From Chamaelirium japonicum (taxonomy: Eukaryota; Streptophyta; Magnoliopsida; Liliales; Melanthiaceae): a stretch of DNA of 64,000 bases. The position numbers and the translations under genes were made by a program. The notes below the pieces were generated by a model. It was given only the letters and a program-made list of their open reading frames with translations. It did no database searches and was not told the origin of the DNA. Positions 22,761 through 34,054 of the stretch are shown piece by piece. How positions within the stretch are numbered: the first letter of the stretch is position 1; each line of letters starts with the position of its first letter. The stretch covers positions 46,787,360-46,851,359 of the forward strand of contig OX393550.1 in NCBI GenBank assembly GCA_947650365.1, given 5' to 3'.

Positions 22761-23163
22761 GAGTAGAGTAGAAGAGTAGAAGGCTTCACAAGTTCCTTGG
22801 CCTTCTACTCTACTTCACAAGTTCCTTGGCCTTCTACTCTACTTCACAAGTTATCTTCTACTTGTGAAGGCCTAGGCTTCACAAGTTACTTGTGAAGTAG
22901 AGTAGAAGAGTAGAGTAGAAGAGTAAAAGGCCTAGGCCTAGGAACTTGTGAAGCCTAGGCGGCTGAGCAATTCTAGAAACTTGTGAGTAGAAGGCCAAGG
23001 AACTTGTGAAGCGCCTTCTACTCACAAGTAACTTGTGAAGCCTAGGCCTTTTACTCTTCTACTCTACTCACAAGTTCTTGGCTGGGCAACGTCCTTGGCT
23101 TCACAAGCCTAGGCCTTTTACTCTTCTACTCTACTCAGAAAATCCAAGATAACTTGTGAAGTA
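22761..23163. repeat. Scrambled patchwork of a few short modules in both orientations
   Basis: About 400 bp are built almost wholly from CTTCTACTCTACT, CTTCACAAGTT, CTTGGCC and CCTAGGC and their complements, joined in changing order and direction. It is not a simple tandem array. It sits directly beside the foldback and within LINE sequence. No coding capacity. Confidence 0.85.
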
Positions 23164-24644
23164 GTACCTAGCAGCCTGAGTGACCCGAGGGCCAAAAATG
23201 ATGGATGACTTGAAATGGTTAGGACGTTGCCCGGAAAGTTCTCCGTAATTGTTAATGAGATTTATCACGAGAGAAATATGAGAATTAGAGTTTTGGACAA
23301 ACATAATCTGCATAGGCTAGCACGGTCGTAGAAGGACCCTGAGGCGATGGGCGCACACCTCTCAGGCTACCTTGATCCCTTAAAGCCGCCAAATTACTAT
23401 TTAGCACCTCAGATCCTAGGAAAAACAAGTAAGGAGACAGGGGGTCTCCCTGCTTTAAGCCACGAGAAGCTATGAACCAAGCAGTGGGGGAACCATTAAG
23501 TATGATGGAGAAGGAGGGTCGTTCAATGCAGGCACAGATCCAATGAGTCCAGAGTGGAGAGAAACCAAAACAAACTAAACACCTGAAAAAGGAAATCCCA
23601 TTCCATCCGATCGTACGCCTGAGCCATGTCTAATTTGAGCGCCACAGTATCCGCATTCCATGATTGAGAGCTTATGGAGTGGAGGGCCTCCTGAGCCAAT
23701 AAGATGGACTCCGCAATATTTTGTCCCCGAAGAAAAGCCACCTGCTCAGGGGAGATAAGTTTGGGCAGAATGTCTTTGAATCGATTGACAATAATACGGG
23801 TGATGAGTTTATAGACCATAGAACAAAGACTAATAGATCTAAAATGGGCCGAATGGGTAGGATCTTGACGTTTAGGAATCAGCACCACAAAGGAGGCTTT
23901 CCAATGCGGTGGCATATAAGCGGTACGAAAGAAATGCAAGACACCGTTGGTGACCTCAACTCCCACCCTCTATCAATTTTTCTTAAAAAAATCAACTGTA
24001 AAACCATAAGGACTAGGTGCCTTATTGAGACACAGAAAAAAAGAGTTTTATGAACTTCCACGCCGGTAACTAGCCGAGTAAGCTAGACATTGTCATTCTG
24101 AGATACCAAATTCGGGATCTGGTCGAGCTAAAGGCATGGTAAATAGCAAGGGAAGCCGACCATTTGTTAGTGAAATAAGAGTGAAGAAGGCGTTCAATGC
24201 TAGAGCGATCAGTAACACTATTGCCATTGTTATCAAGCAAAGAAAGGATGCAATTAGACTTGCGGCGAATGAGCGTTGATCTATGTAAAAACCTGATATT
24301 TCGGTCAGCTTCGTTCAATCATTGAATACGAGATTTCTGTTTCCACATAGTCTCAATCGAAGTAGAGACGTTATGGAAATCAGCAGACAATTGGTGAAGC
24401 CGTTGCTGTTGATCAAGAGAAAAATATGATCTGGGTTCAAGTTGCTGGAGGTAAGTGATTTGGGTTGCAATCTGAGTAGGCTTTGCATCCAGCTAGCCGC
24501 CCAACCATCTTCCGATTCCAAGGCGGAATATGCCGACGGAGATTAGAAATATTAAAATCCAAGACATTTCACCCCCTTCAGCTCTGTAATGATCAGATAA
24601 AAATTACCAGATGAGGAAATTAAGTAGTTGACAAAAGGGGGTAT

Positions 24645-25745
24645 TTATGGGTGTAACTGATCGGGTTCGGGTCGGACCCTACCCCTATCCATAGCCATAC
24701 CCATTCGGTTAGAATAGGGTCCATATCCAATCCATACCCAATGGGGTTTCGGGTATGAATTTGATATAATTTTGTCCATATTTCTCCATCACATTTTTAA
24801 TAATTTGAGGAGAAAAATAAAGATATCACAATGCAATATTAAGAAGCTCTTTTGGTTTATAATTACAATGGTTTTAGTAAAGTATAAGTTTGGATGGGGA
24901 TATGGTTTCGGTTAGAATTTGGTTATATAACCATGAGTTTCGAGTCGAACTGTATCATCTAGTATCCATAAGTTAAAGGGACAATTGGGTTTCGGGTATC
25001 TATGGGTATTGAGGTACTGCCTCATACCCATATCCATAACCAAAAGTTAATCAAGTAGAGTTCTTATACCCATACCCTACTAAAACTATGTTTCGGGTAG
25101 GGGTGGCAATCGGTCGGGTTTGGGTCGGACCTTACCCTTATCCATACCCATACCCATACCCATTCGGGTATGGCAGGGTCCATATCCAACCCATACCCAT
25201 TCGGTTAGAAGAGGGTCCATACCCGATCCATACCCAATCAGGTTTTGGGTTTTGGTTCGGATTTCGGGTATGAATTGGTTATAATTTTATCTATTTTTTA
25301 CCTTCATATATTTAATTATTTGAGAAAGAAAAATCAAGGTATCACAATGAAATGTTAAGAAGCTCTGTTGGTTTCTTATCACAATGATTTTAGTAAAGTA
25401 AAAGTTTGGGTAGGGTTATGGGTTCGTTTAGAATTTAGGTATATTATCATGAGTTGAAGTCAAACTGTATTATCTAGTATATGCAAGTTAGAGGGTCAAT
25501 CGGATTTTGGATATGGGTAATAATGTACCCATGCCAATACCTTAAAGTTAATAGGTAGAGTTTCTATATCCATAACCTACCCAAATCATGTTTCAGGAAC
25601 AAAATTTGTACCCTTAGCTTATATTTCGGGTCGGGTTTTGGCCGGATTTTCGGGTTTTCGGAGTCCATTGTCACTTCTAGTTTCGGGTACAAAATCTATA
25701 CCCATACCCAATTTTTGGGTGGGGTTTCGGTCGGGTTTTTAGGAT
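24645..25745. repeat. Two adjacent copies of a GGGTA/TACCC-type repeat
   Basis: Both copies (about 24645-25097 and 25098-25745) share CGGGTTTGGGTCGGACC-like starts, TACCCATTCGG, GGGTCCATATCCAA, TATCACAATG and AAGAAGCTCT in the same order. The second starts GGGGTGGCAATCGG, the same end type as the GGGTCGGGT repeats. They are old and AT-rich in the middle, with no gene. Confidence 0.6.
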
Positions 25746-26225
25746 TTTGGAGTCTATTGCTAGTTTGCTACCCCTTGGGGTATTGTGCTAGCATTTCAAA
25801 CATTAGGGAGCGATTTGAAACAAAATAAACTACAAAGGGGGGGGGGGGGGGGGGGGAGTGTTTCTGAGCTAAACTTCAGTGGGGCAAAGTGTAATTTAAT
25901 CTGTAAATATCTAGAGATTGCTAGCTGCTGGTCTCGATCGGATCTTGCGGGGTGAAAGTCTGGAAGCCTCGGCAGTGGCACTGCAAATCCTCGGGCGAAA
26001 CACGGCCACGGTCGCACTTGGCGCAGATGCTGGCTGGCCATGCTTTGCGCCGTGATAATTGGATCTGGCCGGGCAAAGCCGAGAGCAGCTATCGTCCAGC
26101 CAGTGTTTTCAAAACCGGACCGGAAGGCGAGCCGAAAAGGCATCTGGTTCCGTCCAAATCGGTTCAAACCGGTGGTTCAACCCCTGTGGTTCAACCCGTT
26201 TGAACCGCATGCAAATATGTTTTTT

Positions 26226-27357
26226 TAAGAGAAATTTTATTCATACCCCATAAATCTGTAAATAGCCCCCATTACCAACAAACTTGAACACACCCCATTT
26301 TTTTTTTTTCATACCCCATTCCTATCCCAAAAATACCCTTCCCCCTTACACCCCACCTTCAATACATCCCAGTTAAATGGCCCGCCCCAACTTGATTATA
26401 CCCCAATCAAACACATACCTCCTTAAATATACCCCAATTATATGCACTCTTGAATGCACCCCACTCTTAAATAAACCCCATGCAGTTGGCTGGTACTTGA
26501 AGGCACAAGCAGAGCTGCAACTTGGGCGAACCAACCTTAACCCAACCCGAGTCCAACCCGAATTTGGACGGGCTAATCCGAGCCCAACCCGAATTATTTT
26601 TCCTCGATCCGACAGGACCCGACACGAAGTTAGCGGGTCTGGGTCAGGGCTAAACGAGTTCGGGTCGTAAACGGGTTGACACGATAGACTCGTTTAATAA
26701 ACGGGTCGGGTCCGGGTTTAGGGTCTTGACATGGTAGACCCTGGAAGTCCCGTTTAGTATTCAACGGGTCGTGTCGGGTCGGGTCGGGTCTACCAGCAAT
26801 CTGATACTATAATATATAATACCAGTGGGTCTTTCGGATCAGGTCGGGTCGAGTCAGATTGGGTCGGATCGGGTCAACTGAACAGATCCGGATGGTAAAC
26901 GAGTCTTACCGGGTCTTATCGTGTCTACCCGTTTATTAGCGAATCAGGTACGGGTTTAGAATCTAGACACAATTAGTTAAACGGGTCGGATCCGGGTCTA
27001 GGGGTTTTGGACACGACACGAAACTAGACACGACACGAACCCCACACGACCGGACCAATTGCTACCCCTAGCTGCAACTTGGGGGGGCCAACCCGAACCC
27101 AACCCGACTTTGGACGGGTTAACCCGAACCCACCCCGCACAACCCAGCCAACCCGACGGGTTGGGCTTGGGCTAAGTTCAAACAATCCTTGGGTTGGGTT
27201 GGGGGTACAAAAGACGCTGAGTAGGGGCTTTGGGGTTTGGGGTACAAAAAAAAGGGCATTGTTGTTGGTATTAAAGGAATGTTGAGCAAGTTATTGAGAA
27301 ACGATAGGGATAGGGGGCTAATTACAGATTTTTGGGGTATGAATAAAATTTCCCTTT
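26226..27357. mobile_element. TIR element, family B, copy 2 (with nested GGGTCGGGT repeat)
   Basis: The left end GAAATTTTATTCATACCCC, CTGTAAATAGCCCCC pairs with the right end GGGGCTAATTACAGATTTTT, GGGGTATGAATAAAATTTCC. The interior matches copy 1 (ATACCCCAATTA phrases) until about 26510, where the GGGTCGGGT repeat interrupts it. Confidence 0.6.
26560..27070. repeat. GGGTCGGGT-type dispersed repeat, fullest copy
   Basis: It contains GACACGAAGTTAGCGGGTCT, GTTTAATAAACGGGTCGGGT, AATCTGATACTATAATATAT, and TCTAGACACAATTAGTTAAA, and ends CCAATTGCTACCCCTAGC. The same AGCTGCAACTTGGG phrase lies at both sides (26514 and 27068), perhaps a duplicated target or an older repeat unit. Confidence 0.55.
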
Positions 27358-27363
27358 TGTAAA

Positions 27364-27627
27364 GGGTTATTTTGACTTTGCCCCACAAATTTTGCCTTGA
27401 ATTAGACTTTACCCCCCATTTTTCATTAATTAAACTTTACCCCCCAAAACTGACTGTTCCATCAGCTCACCATCTAAGAGAAAGGGTAAACTAACGGAAA
27501 AGAAATAAAATTTTAGGAGATGAGCTGACAGAACAGTTAGTTTTGGAGGGTAAAGTCTAATTAATGAAAATAGGGAGGTAAAGTCTAATTCAAGGCAAAA
27601 TTTGGGGGGTAAAGTCAAAATAACTCT
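27364..27627. mobile_element. Tourist-like foldback MITE, family A, copy 3
   Basis: It starts GGGTTATTTTGACTTTGCCC and ends GTAAAGTCAAAATAACTC, with the interior inverted copies seen in the other family A members. The target duplication is not clear, because it lies against the family B end. Confidence 0.7.
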
Positions 27628-27845
27628 TTTTTAAATAGATACTTACTAAATTCTTCAATGGCAAGGTTTGATTCTTGGGTTAACATACAAACCGGTTTAT
27701 TCAAAGACCAAACCGAAACATGTTCCGGTTCCGGTCCAAACCAGTTGAACCGTACAGTCAGGTCCGGTTTTCAAAACACTAAGTCCAGTTAATCAGGTGC
27801 TGAATTTATGTGTGACCTCAGTCTGCAAAACATTTGACCGTGCCC

Positions 27846-27976
27846 AAAAAAAGGGCACGAACTCGTCATCCTAACATATGAGTTAGCCCATGTCAGAAAG
27901 ATCGGACTGCAAGGATTATCTCGGAGGTCACCCATCCTAGCCTACTCTAGCCTAAACACCTATAACTATGGAGTTT
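27846..27976 (-). ncRNA. 5S rRNA-derived Pol III unit (candidate)
   Basis: On the minus strand 27976-27924 resembles the second half of plant 5S rRNA: AACTCC, then a box A-like GTGTTTAGGC, an intermediate element-like GAGTAGG, and an intact box C (AGGATGGGTGACC, 27926-27938). About 75 bp further on is a run of seven T on that strand (plus 27846-27852), which could terminate Pol III. The first half of 5S is missing. It could be a 5S-derived SINE, or part of a Cassandra-type LTR, which carries 5S sequence. It is not a functional 5S rRNA gene. Confidence 0.45.
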
Positions 27977-28558
27977 CAATTATACCAAAAAGTTAGCAAA
28001 TTAATTGGCTATCTAGCATTTTCCGGTAGCAAAAATGCTCTCATGTCACCGCTACTCACACTCGTTCTCGGAGATCAAGTAACAGCATGTTTGGCTCATT
28101 GTAGTTCGAACACAATAGGGTAATAAGACCGCAACTGCCGCAGTTAGAACACAACAAAAAATTTCGTGTTCCAATTATACTGTTTGTCAATTTTTCTATA
28201 GGAAATTAGTCGATTGGGAGTTGCAGAACCATACGAACGGGACATGCAATGTTGATCGCGTAAAAAGTTCAAACGCTCCAAAAACACCTTCTAAGAGCCT
28301 CGCCACGAAGATGGCGAGAGGGAGATCCCGAGGGCGATCTAGGGGGCGCTCTCCAAGGTCCTTAGGGCTCCACCGACGTTCGATCGGCGCGCGCTCCCGA
28401 GGTGCCTCGAGAACCAGAGATGAGACTCTTGGGGGGGGGGGGGGGGGGGGGGGGGTTCAGCGAGAGAGGAGGTGAGGTGTCGTTCCTGGGATAGGCGTCT
28501 CAGGGGCACCTCAAATCCCTCTTCGTCGGCCATCCACTAGAGAGTCTCCTTCGCTGAA

Positions 28559-30244
28559 GTGGTGCACCGCCCAGTCCCACCCTCATCGGCGATGGGTGCA
28601 AGGGGATCTACAGGCCGGTCCTCTCGTCTCTTTCGGATGGGGGTTCCCGGGCGCCGTTGCCACCGGTGCGGCGAGCGGGATCACGCGGTCGCAGCTTGTT
28701 TTGCCTGTGGGAAGGTGGGGCATACCTCCCACAGGTGCGGGATGGTCCGATCCTCGGGTTCTACCGGATCGTCGACTGCGGGTGTGGGAGCATCCGTAGA
28801 TCTGCCAGATGACCCCCGGAGGGAGGAGATGTTGGAGGTGCTGAACAGATCCGGGGTCTGCCGAGTTTTTCGGAGGTCGGTGTCAGCGACGGAGTTATCC
28901 AGGCACCTCCGGCATGCGTGGCAGGGATCCTGGGCTTGGCCGACGCAGGAGATCGGAAACGGGGACTTTCTCGTTGAATTCCCTTTCCGCCAGTTCCTAG
29001 AGATCGAAGTCAGTCGTGGTGTGCGCGATCTGGGAGCTGTTTTGGTCTCCTTTCGTCCGTGGGAGGAGCTGGGAGGGGCAGTTGCGAGGAGGAAGATGAC
29101 AGCTCTGCGGGTCACCATCTTCGGCCTCCCTTTCGACGCATGGGGGGAGGGCTCGATCCGAGCGTTACTGGAACCCTATGGAGTGGTTCGGGAGTGTTAC
29201 AATGTCTTCCCCTCGATCTCCCACAAGCGGTTCTGCCAGGCCATGGTCCTCTGCTACGAACCCATCTTGATCCCCCCCTCGGTGCAATTCTCCCATGGCT
29301 GTGGAGTGTTTAGGGTTCGCCTTACCTCTCAGGTATTGGGGGACTGCACATCGTTCCCACCTCCTCCCCTTGGCCATATACCCCCCCTGGAGCATGGCAT
29401 TAGAGACAGGATGCCTTTCGGAGAGCCTGTGATCCCACCAGGTTTCGGGCCGCCGGTGGCATCGGGGCCGCAGTCTACTCGGTTCCGGCAACCGTGCGTA
29501 AGGCCTCCATAGTACTCTGCTCTAGCTCACGTCAGCGAGGCAAATCCGCCAGGAGGAGAGGCGGGTAGCAGCCAGGAACCAGGTACGCCATCCCTCCATC
29601 AGATCACCCGGGATGCAGGTATGATTGTTTCGAACCTTGGTTTGGGCGCGAATGGAGATGTCCCCTCCTTTACTTTTGAGGATGCCCATGTTGCTTGTGT
29701 GGCTCCCCTTGTTAACCCCTTTGCTGACGAGCATGAGGGAATCTATGTGGGGTTGGAGGAGAGGGGACCCCCTTTGGGTCCACAGGTGGAGCCTGTGCCA
29801 ATCATTGTAGATAGCTCCCTTTCGGGGGGAGCGCATGTTCCTAACCTTGATGTCAGCATGAGTGCTGTGACAGAACAGGGGAGTGGGAGGCGGGGGTCCA
29901 TGGCTGACCAATGCGCAGACCAAGGGAGACAGGAGGCCACGGCGGATAATGGCGGCGCCGTCCAGCTTCAGTCGGCAAGGCGGAGCTTCAGGCATAATTT
30001 GCATCGCACCTCGGATGATCCTTTGCTTGCCCAAGCTCTGGTCTGGTCGAAGATGCGCCTTTTGGAGTTGGATCAGGCAGACCCTTCGGTTTCCCTTCCC
30101 CTATCTCTTTTGGAAGATGATGTAATCCTTGACATTGCTAGGAAATGTGGATTTATTACTTCACCAGAGCTGGATGGTGTTCGCTTTTTCCTTGACTCTA
30201 TCAGGGCCATGGAGGATAAGAGAGCGAAGTTGGCTTTGTCTTGA
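28559..30244 (+). pseudogene. LINE ORF1: CCHC RNA-binding protein, one premature stop
   Basis: Together 28559-29512 and the rest to 30244 are one frame broken only by TAG at 29510-29512. The N-terminal part has two zinc knuckles, CHRCGERDHAVAAC and CFACGKVGHTSHRC. A region like the RRM/DUF4283 fold of plant LINE ORF1 proteins follows (LRVTIFGLPFDAWGEGSIR, KRFCQAMVLCYEP). The C-terminal part is acidic and unrecognised, ending RAMEDKRAKLALS. ORF1 proteins bind the element RNA. The start codon could be 28559 or, in the same frame, 28591; upstream is G-rich leader. ORF2 begins 58 bp after its stop. Confidence 0.8.
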
Positions 30245-30302
30245 GGAAGCTGTTGTGGCGGGTTTGTTGGAGTGGTGTGGGAGTTCCTTTTTTAGTATCT
30301 CT

Positions 30303-33300
30303 ATGAAGATTTTATCTTGGAATGTTAGGGGTCTCGGCAAGTCGGAGAAGAGGAGGGCTGCCAGTTCTTTTGCCTCCATTCACGACGTTGATATCATCTG
30401 CATCCAGGAGTCAAAGCGGGAGAATCCGACGAGCCACTTTTTCCGTTCTCTCAGTACGAAGAAGATTGCTAAGTGGGAAGCAAAAGATGCTACTAGAGCG
30501 TCAGGAGGTATTCTGATAGGGTTCAACGACGACCTTTTCTTGCTAAGGAGCATGAATGTCGGAGTTTTATCCCTTTCTCTTGTCTTTCAGAATAGGATAG
30601 ACGGTGAGGAGTGGATGCTATCCTCTGTTTACGGCCCGACAGACCACAGTAGAGGGGATGATTTCTGGACGAAATTGTCCTTACTTAGGGTCAATTTTTC
30701 TGGCCCTTGGGTGATCGCTGGGGATTTCAATGTCACGCGAGGGTCGGAAGAGCGACTTCGCAGTGGTGGTGATATTTCGGCGATGCGAGCCTTCTCCCTC
30801 TTCATTCGGCAACAGGAGCTGATCGATCTCCCTTTAACTAGCCGCACCTTCACGTGGAGTAACAAGAGAGAAGACCCCATTTTGGCCAGACTTGATCGGT
30901 TCCTGATTTCGGCGGACTGGGACTCGCGCTTTCCAGGCTCGATTCAGTCAGGGCTGGCTTCCTGTGTTTTCGACCATGCCCCGATCCTTCTCTCAACCGA
31001 TTCAATTTCTTTGGTCTGACCCCCCTTTAGGTTCGAGCTGATGTGGTCGATGGAGGAAGGTCTCAAGGATCTGCTGGCCGGATGGTGGGAGGAAGCAGAC
31101 AGTCTTGATAATTCGGCGCTGAACATGACTAGCAAGCTCAGATTTATCAAGAGGAAGCTTGTGTGCTGGAGCAGAGACCATTTTGGAAATATTCTGCGGC
31201 AAAAGGCCTCTACCTTGGCAGCGATTCAAGCCCTTGAAGTTATGGGAGAAACCGCTGACCTTACGCATCGGGAGTCCGCCAAGTTGAAGGAGCTGAATGA
31301 GAATCTAGTCCTCCTCTTACGGAAGGAGGAAGAAATGTGGAGGCAACGTTCGAAGGAGCAGTGGGTTAAGCTGGGAGATACGAATACCACCTATTTTTAC
31401 AAAGTGGCTAACGCTCGGAGGAGGAAGAACTTTCTGACTTCTCTGTGGCACGAGGAGCGATCATTGACAGCCACTTCCGATATGCTGGAGGCAGCAACTT
31501 CCTTCTTCAAGAGCTCGTTCCGGGAGACGAACACAGTCACTGGGGTCTCGTTTGATTGGATCGGTGTCGATTTTCTGAGACTTCCGGGCGGCACTGGCAT
31601 TGACGCGGAGTTTAGCGACGAGGAATTCCGTAGGGCGGTCTTTCAGTCCAAAGGTGATGGAGCCCCTGGACCGGATGGGTTCCCTATGGCGTTCTACCAG
31701 AAGTACTGGGACATGTTGAAGGGTGACCTTTGCCGGTTTTTACGCGACTTCTTATCGGGCAAGGTGCGTCTCCACTACCTGAACCACTCTTGGATTATCC
31801 TTCTCCTTAAGAAATCTGTTGCAGAGGCCATTCGGGACTTCAGGCCGATCTCTCTGTCGAACTGCCTTTACAAGATTGTCACGAAGGTACTAGCCAATAG
31901 GCTAGCGGAGAACATCTCCCTGCTGGTCTCTCCCTCTTAGACCGCATTCATCAAGGGGAGATTGATCCTCGACAGTGTGGCAGCGACTCACGAGACAATC
32001 TTTCAGCTGTAGGAATCTGGGGAAGAAGGAGTTTCGTTGAAGATTGACTTTGAGAGAGCCTTCGATCAGATCAGATGGGATTTTTTGCTTGACCTACTGA
32101 AGGCCAAGGGCTTCTCTAGTAACTGGTTGGGCTGGATAAGAGAGATTTTGGTATCCTCGAAGCTTTCTTGTCTTATCAATGGGGAGTAGGGCAAGGACTT
32201 GAAAGTTTACAAGGGCTTGAAGCAGGGCTGTCCCCTATCCCCGTATCTTTTTATTCTGGTGGTCGATGCTTTCGATGCCGTGATTCGTAAGGCGAATATT
32301 GAAGGTCTGGTGAAGGGAGTGGGCGGGCACGGTTGGACCACCTCGAATTTGCACTATGCGGACGACTCCCTCCTATTCACCATGGCTTGTCCTTTCCTAA
32401 TGGTCTCGCTCAAGATACTTCTTTACAGGCTGGAGTTGACTTCAGGTCTGAAGATTAACTTCCAGAAGAGCAACCTTTATTACATTGGCACGGGGGATGC
32501 AGGTAGCGGTTTAGCCAGGCTTTTGAACTGTAAAGAGGCTACCTTACCAATGAAATACTTGGGGCTGCCGATCAGTGATAAGGCCCTGAGAAGGGAGGAT
32601 TGGGAGCAGCTGATTCTGAAGATCGAGAGGAGATTGGAGGGTTGGAAGGGTAGATTTCTGTCATCAGGTGGGAGACTAGTGCTGGTGAACTCGGTTCTCT
32701 CTTCGATTCCTTCATACTACCTTTCCTTCTACTTTTTGCCATCTTGGGTGATAGACAGGATCGACAGAATTTGGCGCTCTTTCCTTTGGCATGGTGTGGG
32801 AGCCAATGCGGGAGGCTACAATTTGATGAGATGGGATCAGGTTTGTCTTCCGAAGAAGCTGGGAGGGCTGGGAGTTCTAGACCTTCGCAGGTTTAATATT
32901 TCGATATTGGGGAAATGGTGGTGGAGGCTTCAGCAGGGATCAGGTGGCTCCTGGCGAGATGTTATTCTAGCAAGGTACTTCAGGAGGTTCTCTCCCTTGC
33001 AAGCGAGGTGTAGAGTTTCTGGCCGGATTTCCCATTTTTGGAGGGGCATACTGAGGGTCAAGGACTTCTATAGGGAGGCGACTACACTTGCTTTAGGTGA
33101 TGGGAGGGACATCAGATTTTGGAGAGACATTTGGCTTGGGACCAGGCCTTTGGAGCAGCTTTTCTCATCGCTTTTCTCCTTGGCCCGGAATAAGGGAGCT
33201 TCAGTCCGATCCCAGGCTTGTTGAAGGAATGGCTCTATCGGTTGGAGCATAAAGCTTGGGGCTCCGCTTGATCAGGAAAGTCGGCGGGAGTTGCAGGATC

Positions 33301-33934
33301 TTTACTTGATCCTGCAGGCGGCCTCCTTCAGGGCGACGCGGGATGAAGTCCGGTGGAACGGGACATCTTCAGGGGTCTTCTCCGTTAGATCGTTCTACGA
33401 GCATCTGCTTCCTCGGCTCTAGCGTCACAGGCCATCGAAGGCTATTTGGAGGACTAAGGCGCCATCGAAGGTTCAGATCTTCTACCTATTGGCCTCGAGG
33501 AACAAGATTTTGACGAAGGCAAATTTGGTGCGGCGGAAGCACCCCTAGCGTCTGACGCTTTCTGTACCTTCTGCGCCTCGGAGGAGGAGACATCATCGCA
33601 CTTGCTTCTCGGGTATCCTTTTGCTAGACAGCTGTGGGACCACTTCGAAGGTAAGGCAGGGATTTCCTCGCACCCCAGGTCGCTCCGGGGCCTTTGGAGC
33701 TCTTGGAGAAGGAGAAGAATCCCGGTAGGGATCCGGAAGCCGTGGGATATGTTGGTTATGGCGATCGTGTGGGTCATCTGGCTTGAACGAAATAACCGGA
33801 TTTTCAATGATAAATCCGCAGGGCAGGAGAAGCTGCGGCAGTCAGTGTATTCCCTTTTCAAGACATGGATTGGCCCTTGGCAAGATAGACTAGGGGAGGA
33901 GGCACTTCGTTTTTGTAACGGTATTCTGACTTAG
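30303..33934 (+). pseudogene. LINE ORF2: endonuclease, reverse transcriptase, zinc finger; several stops
   Basis: ATG 30303 begins an apurinic-type endonuclease (MKILSWNVRGLG, CIQESK, YGPTDH, GDFNVTR, SRTFTW, FDHAPIL). After a TGA at 31017 the frame continues through the linker (WVKLGDTNTTYFYKVA) into reverse transcriptase (GPDGFPMAFYQKYW, FRPISLSN, LKQGCPLSPYLF, HYADDSLLF with an intact YADD). It then runs into the thumb region (KYLGLPIS, GWKGRFLSSGGR). TAG stops interrupt at 31938, 32010 and 32187, a TGA at 33222, and TAG at 33420 and 33546. A frameshift near 33546 precedes the zinc-binding end (CTFCASEEETSSHLLLGYPF, then VWVIWLERNNRIF). No RNase H follows. Many stops fit single C-to-T changes of CAG or CGA codons. 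Confidence 0.88.
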
Positions 33935-34054
33935 TTTTAATGGTTTCTAGTTGGGGTCCGCCAAACCCTCCCTCCATAGAGGAGGGGTTCTCAAAAAAAA
34001 AAAAGAGTTCAAACTACACGTACGGAACTGAACAAGCTGTAAGGTAGGGAATAT

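Larger units (their letters stand above)
22130..24560 (-). pseudogene. Decayed LINE (RT plus RNase H), interrupted
   Basis: Read on the minus strand from 24560. The linker before RT is recognisable (RNIRFLHRSTLIRRK, near 24300). RT follows (WKASFVVLIPKRQDP, FRSISLCSMVYKLITRI, ISPEQVAFLRGQNI, 23966-23523), continuing in other frames with GLKQGDPLSPYLFF and LAYADYVCPKL. In that last motif the second catalytic aspartate of YADD is gone. A C-terminal RNase H follows (LKLNFDGSFDPISGTTGSG near 22550, and VRWSHIYREANG near 22250). This C-terminal RNase H is typical of some plant L1-clade LINEs and is absent from the LINE at 28275-34005, so they are different families. Several frameshifts and stops are present, and a scrambled 0.5-kb segment (22656-23163) sits between RT and RNase H. 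Confidence 0.8.
21891..25905. mobile_element. TIR-bounded 4.0-kb unit with nested LINE fragment
   Basis: The left end (GATAAATTGAACTTTGCCCC, then GTTTAGGTCAAAAACACT) is matched by the complement of the right end (AGTGTTTCTGAGCTAAAC, then GGGGCAAAGTGTAATTTAAT). The inner flanks also pair loosely (CCCCTTTTTTTATTTTG against the G-tract region). No transposase is seen. The unit has been filled by a LINE remnant and two GGGTA-type repeats. Alternatively, two members of one MITE family happen to flank this region in opposite orientation. Confidence 0.4.
26100..27781. mobile_element. hAT-like TIR element carrying two nested MITEs
   Basis: The left end AGTGTTTTCAAAACCGGACC pairs with the right end GGTCCGGTTTTCAAAACACT. 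Short AACCGG- and GGTTTGA-type repeats follow each end. Flanks share GTCCAG (26094-26099 and 27783-27788), a degraded target duplication. Inside are the family B element (26226-27357) and a family A MITE (27364-27627). No transposase is encoded. Confidence 0.55.
28275..34005 (+). mobile_element. Full-length LINE (plant L1 clade) with poly-A and 9-bp target duplication
   Basis: AGTTCAAAC at 28266-28274 is repeated at 34006-34014. Between them are a GC-rich 5' leader with a long G-tract (28434-28454), ORF1 with two zinc knuckles, ORF2 with endonuclease and reverse transcriptase, a short 3' UTR and a tail of 12 A (33993-34004). Order and ends are those of a complete retrotransposed copy. Both ORFs carry several premature stops, so it is not active now. 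The paralogous segment at 20450-20790 lacks it. Confidence 0.9.

Noticed and set aside
27924-27976. Functional 5S rRNA gene
   Set aside because: Only the second half of 5S is present, with many mismatches outside box C.
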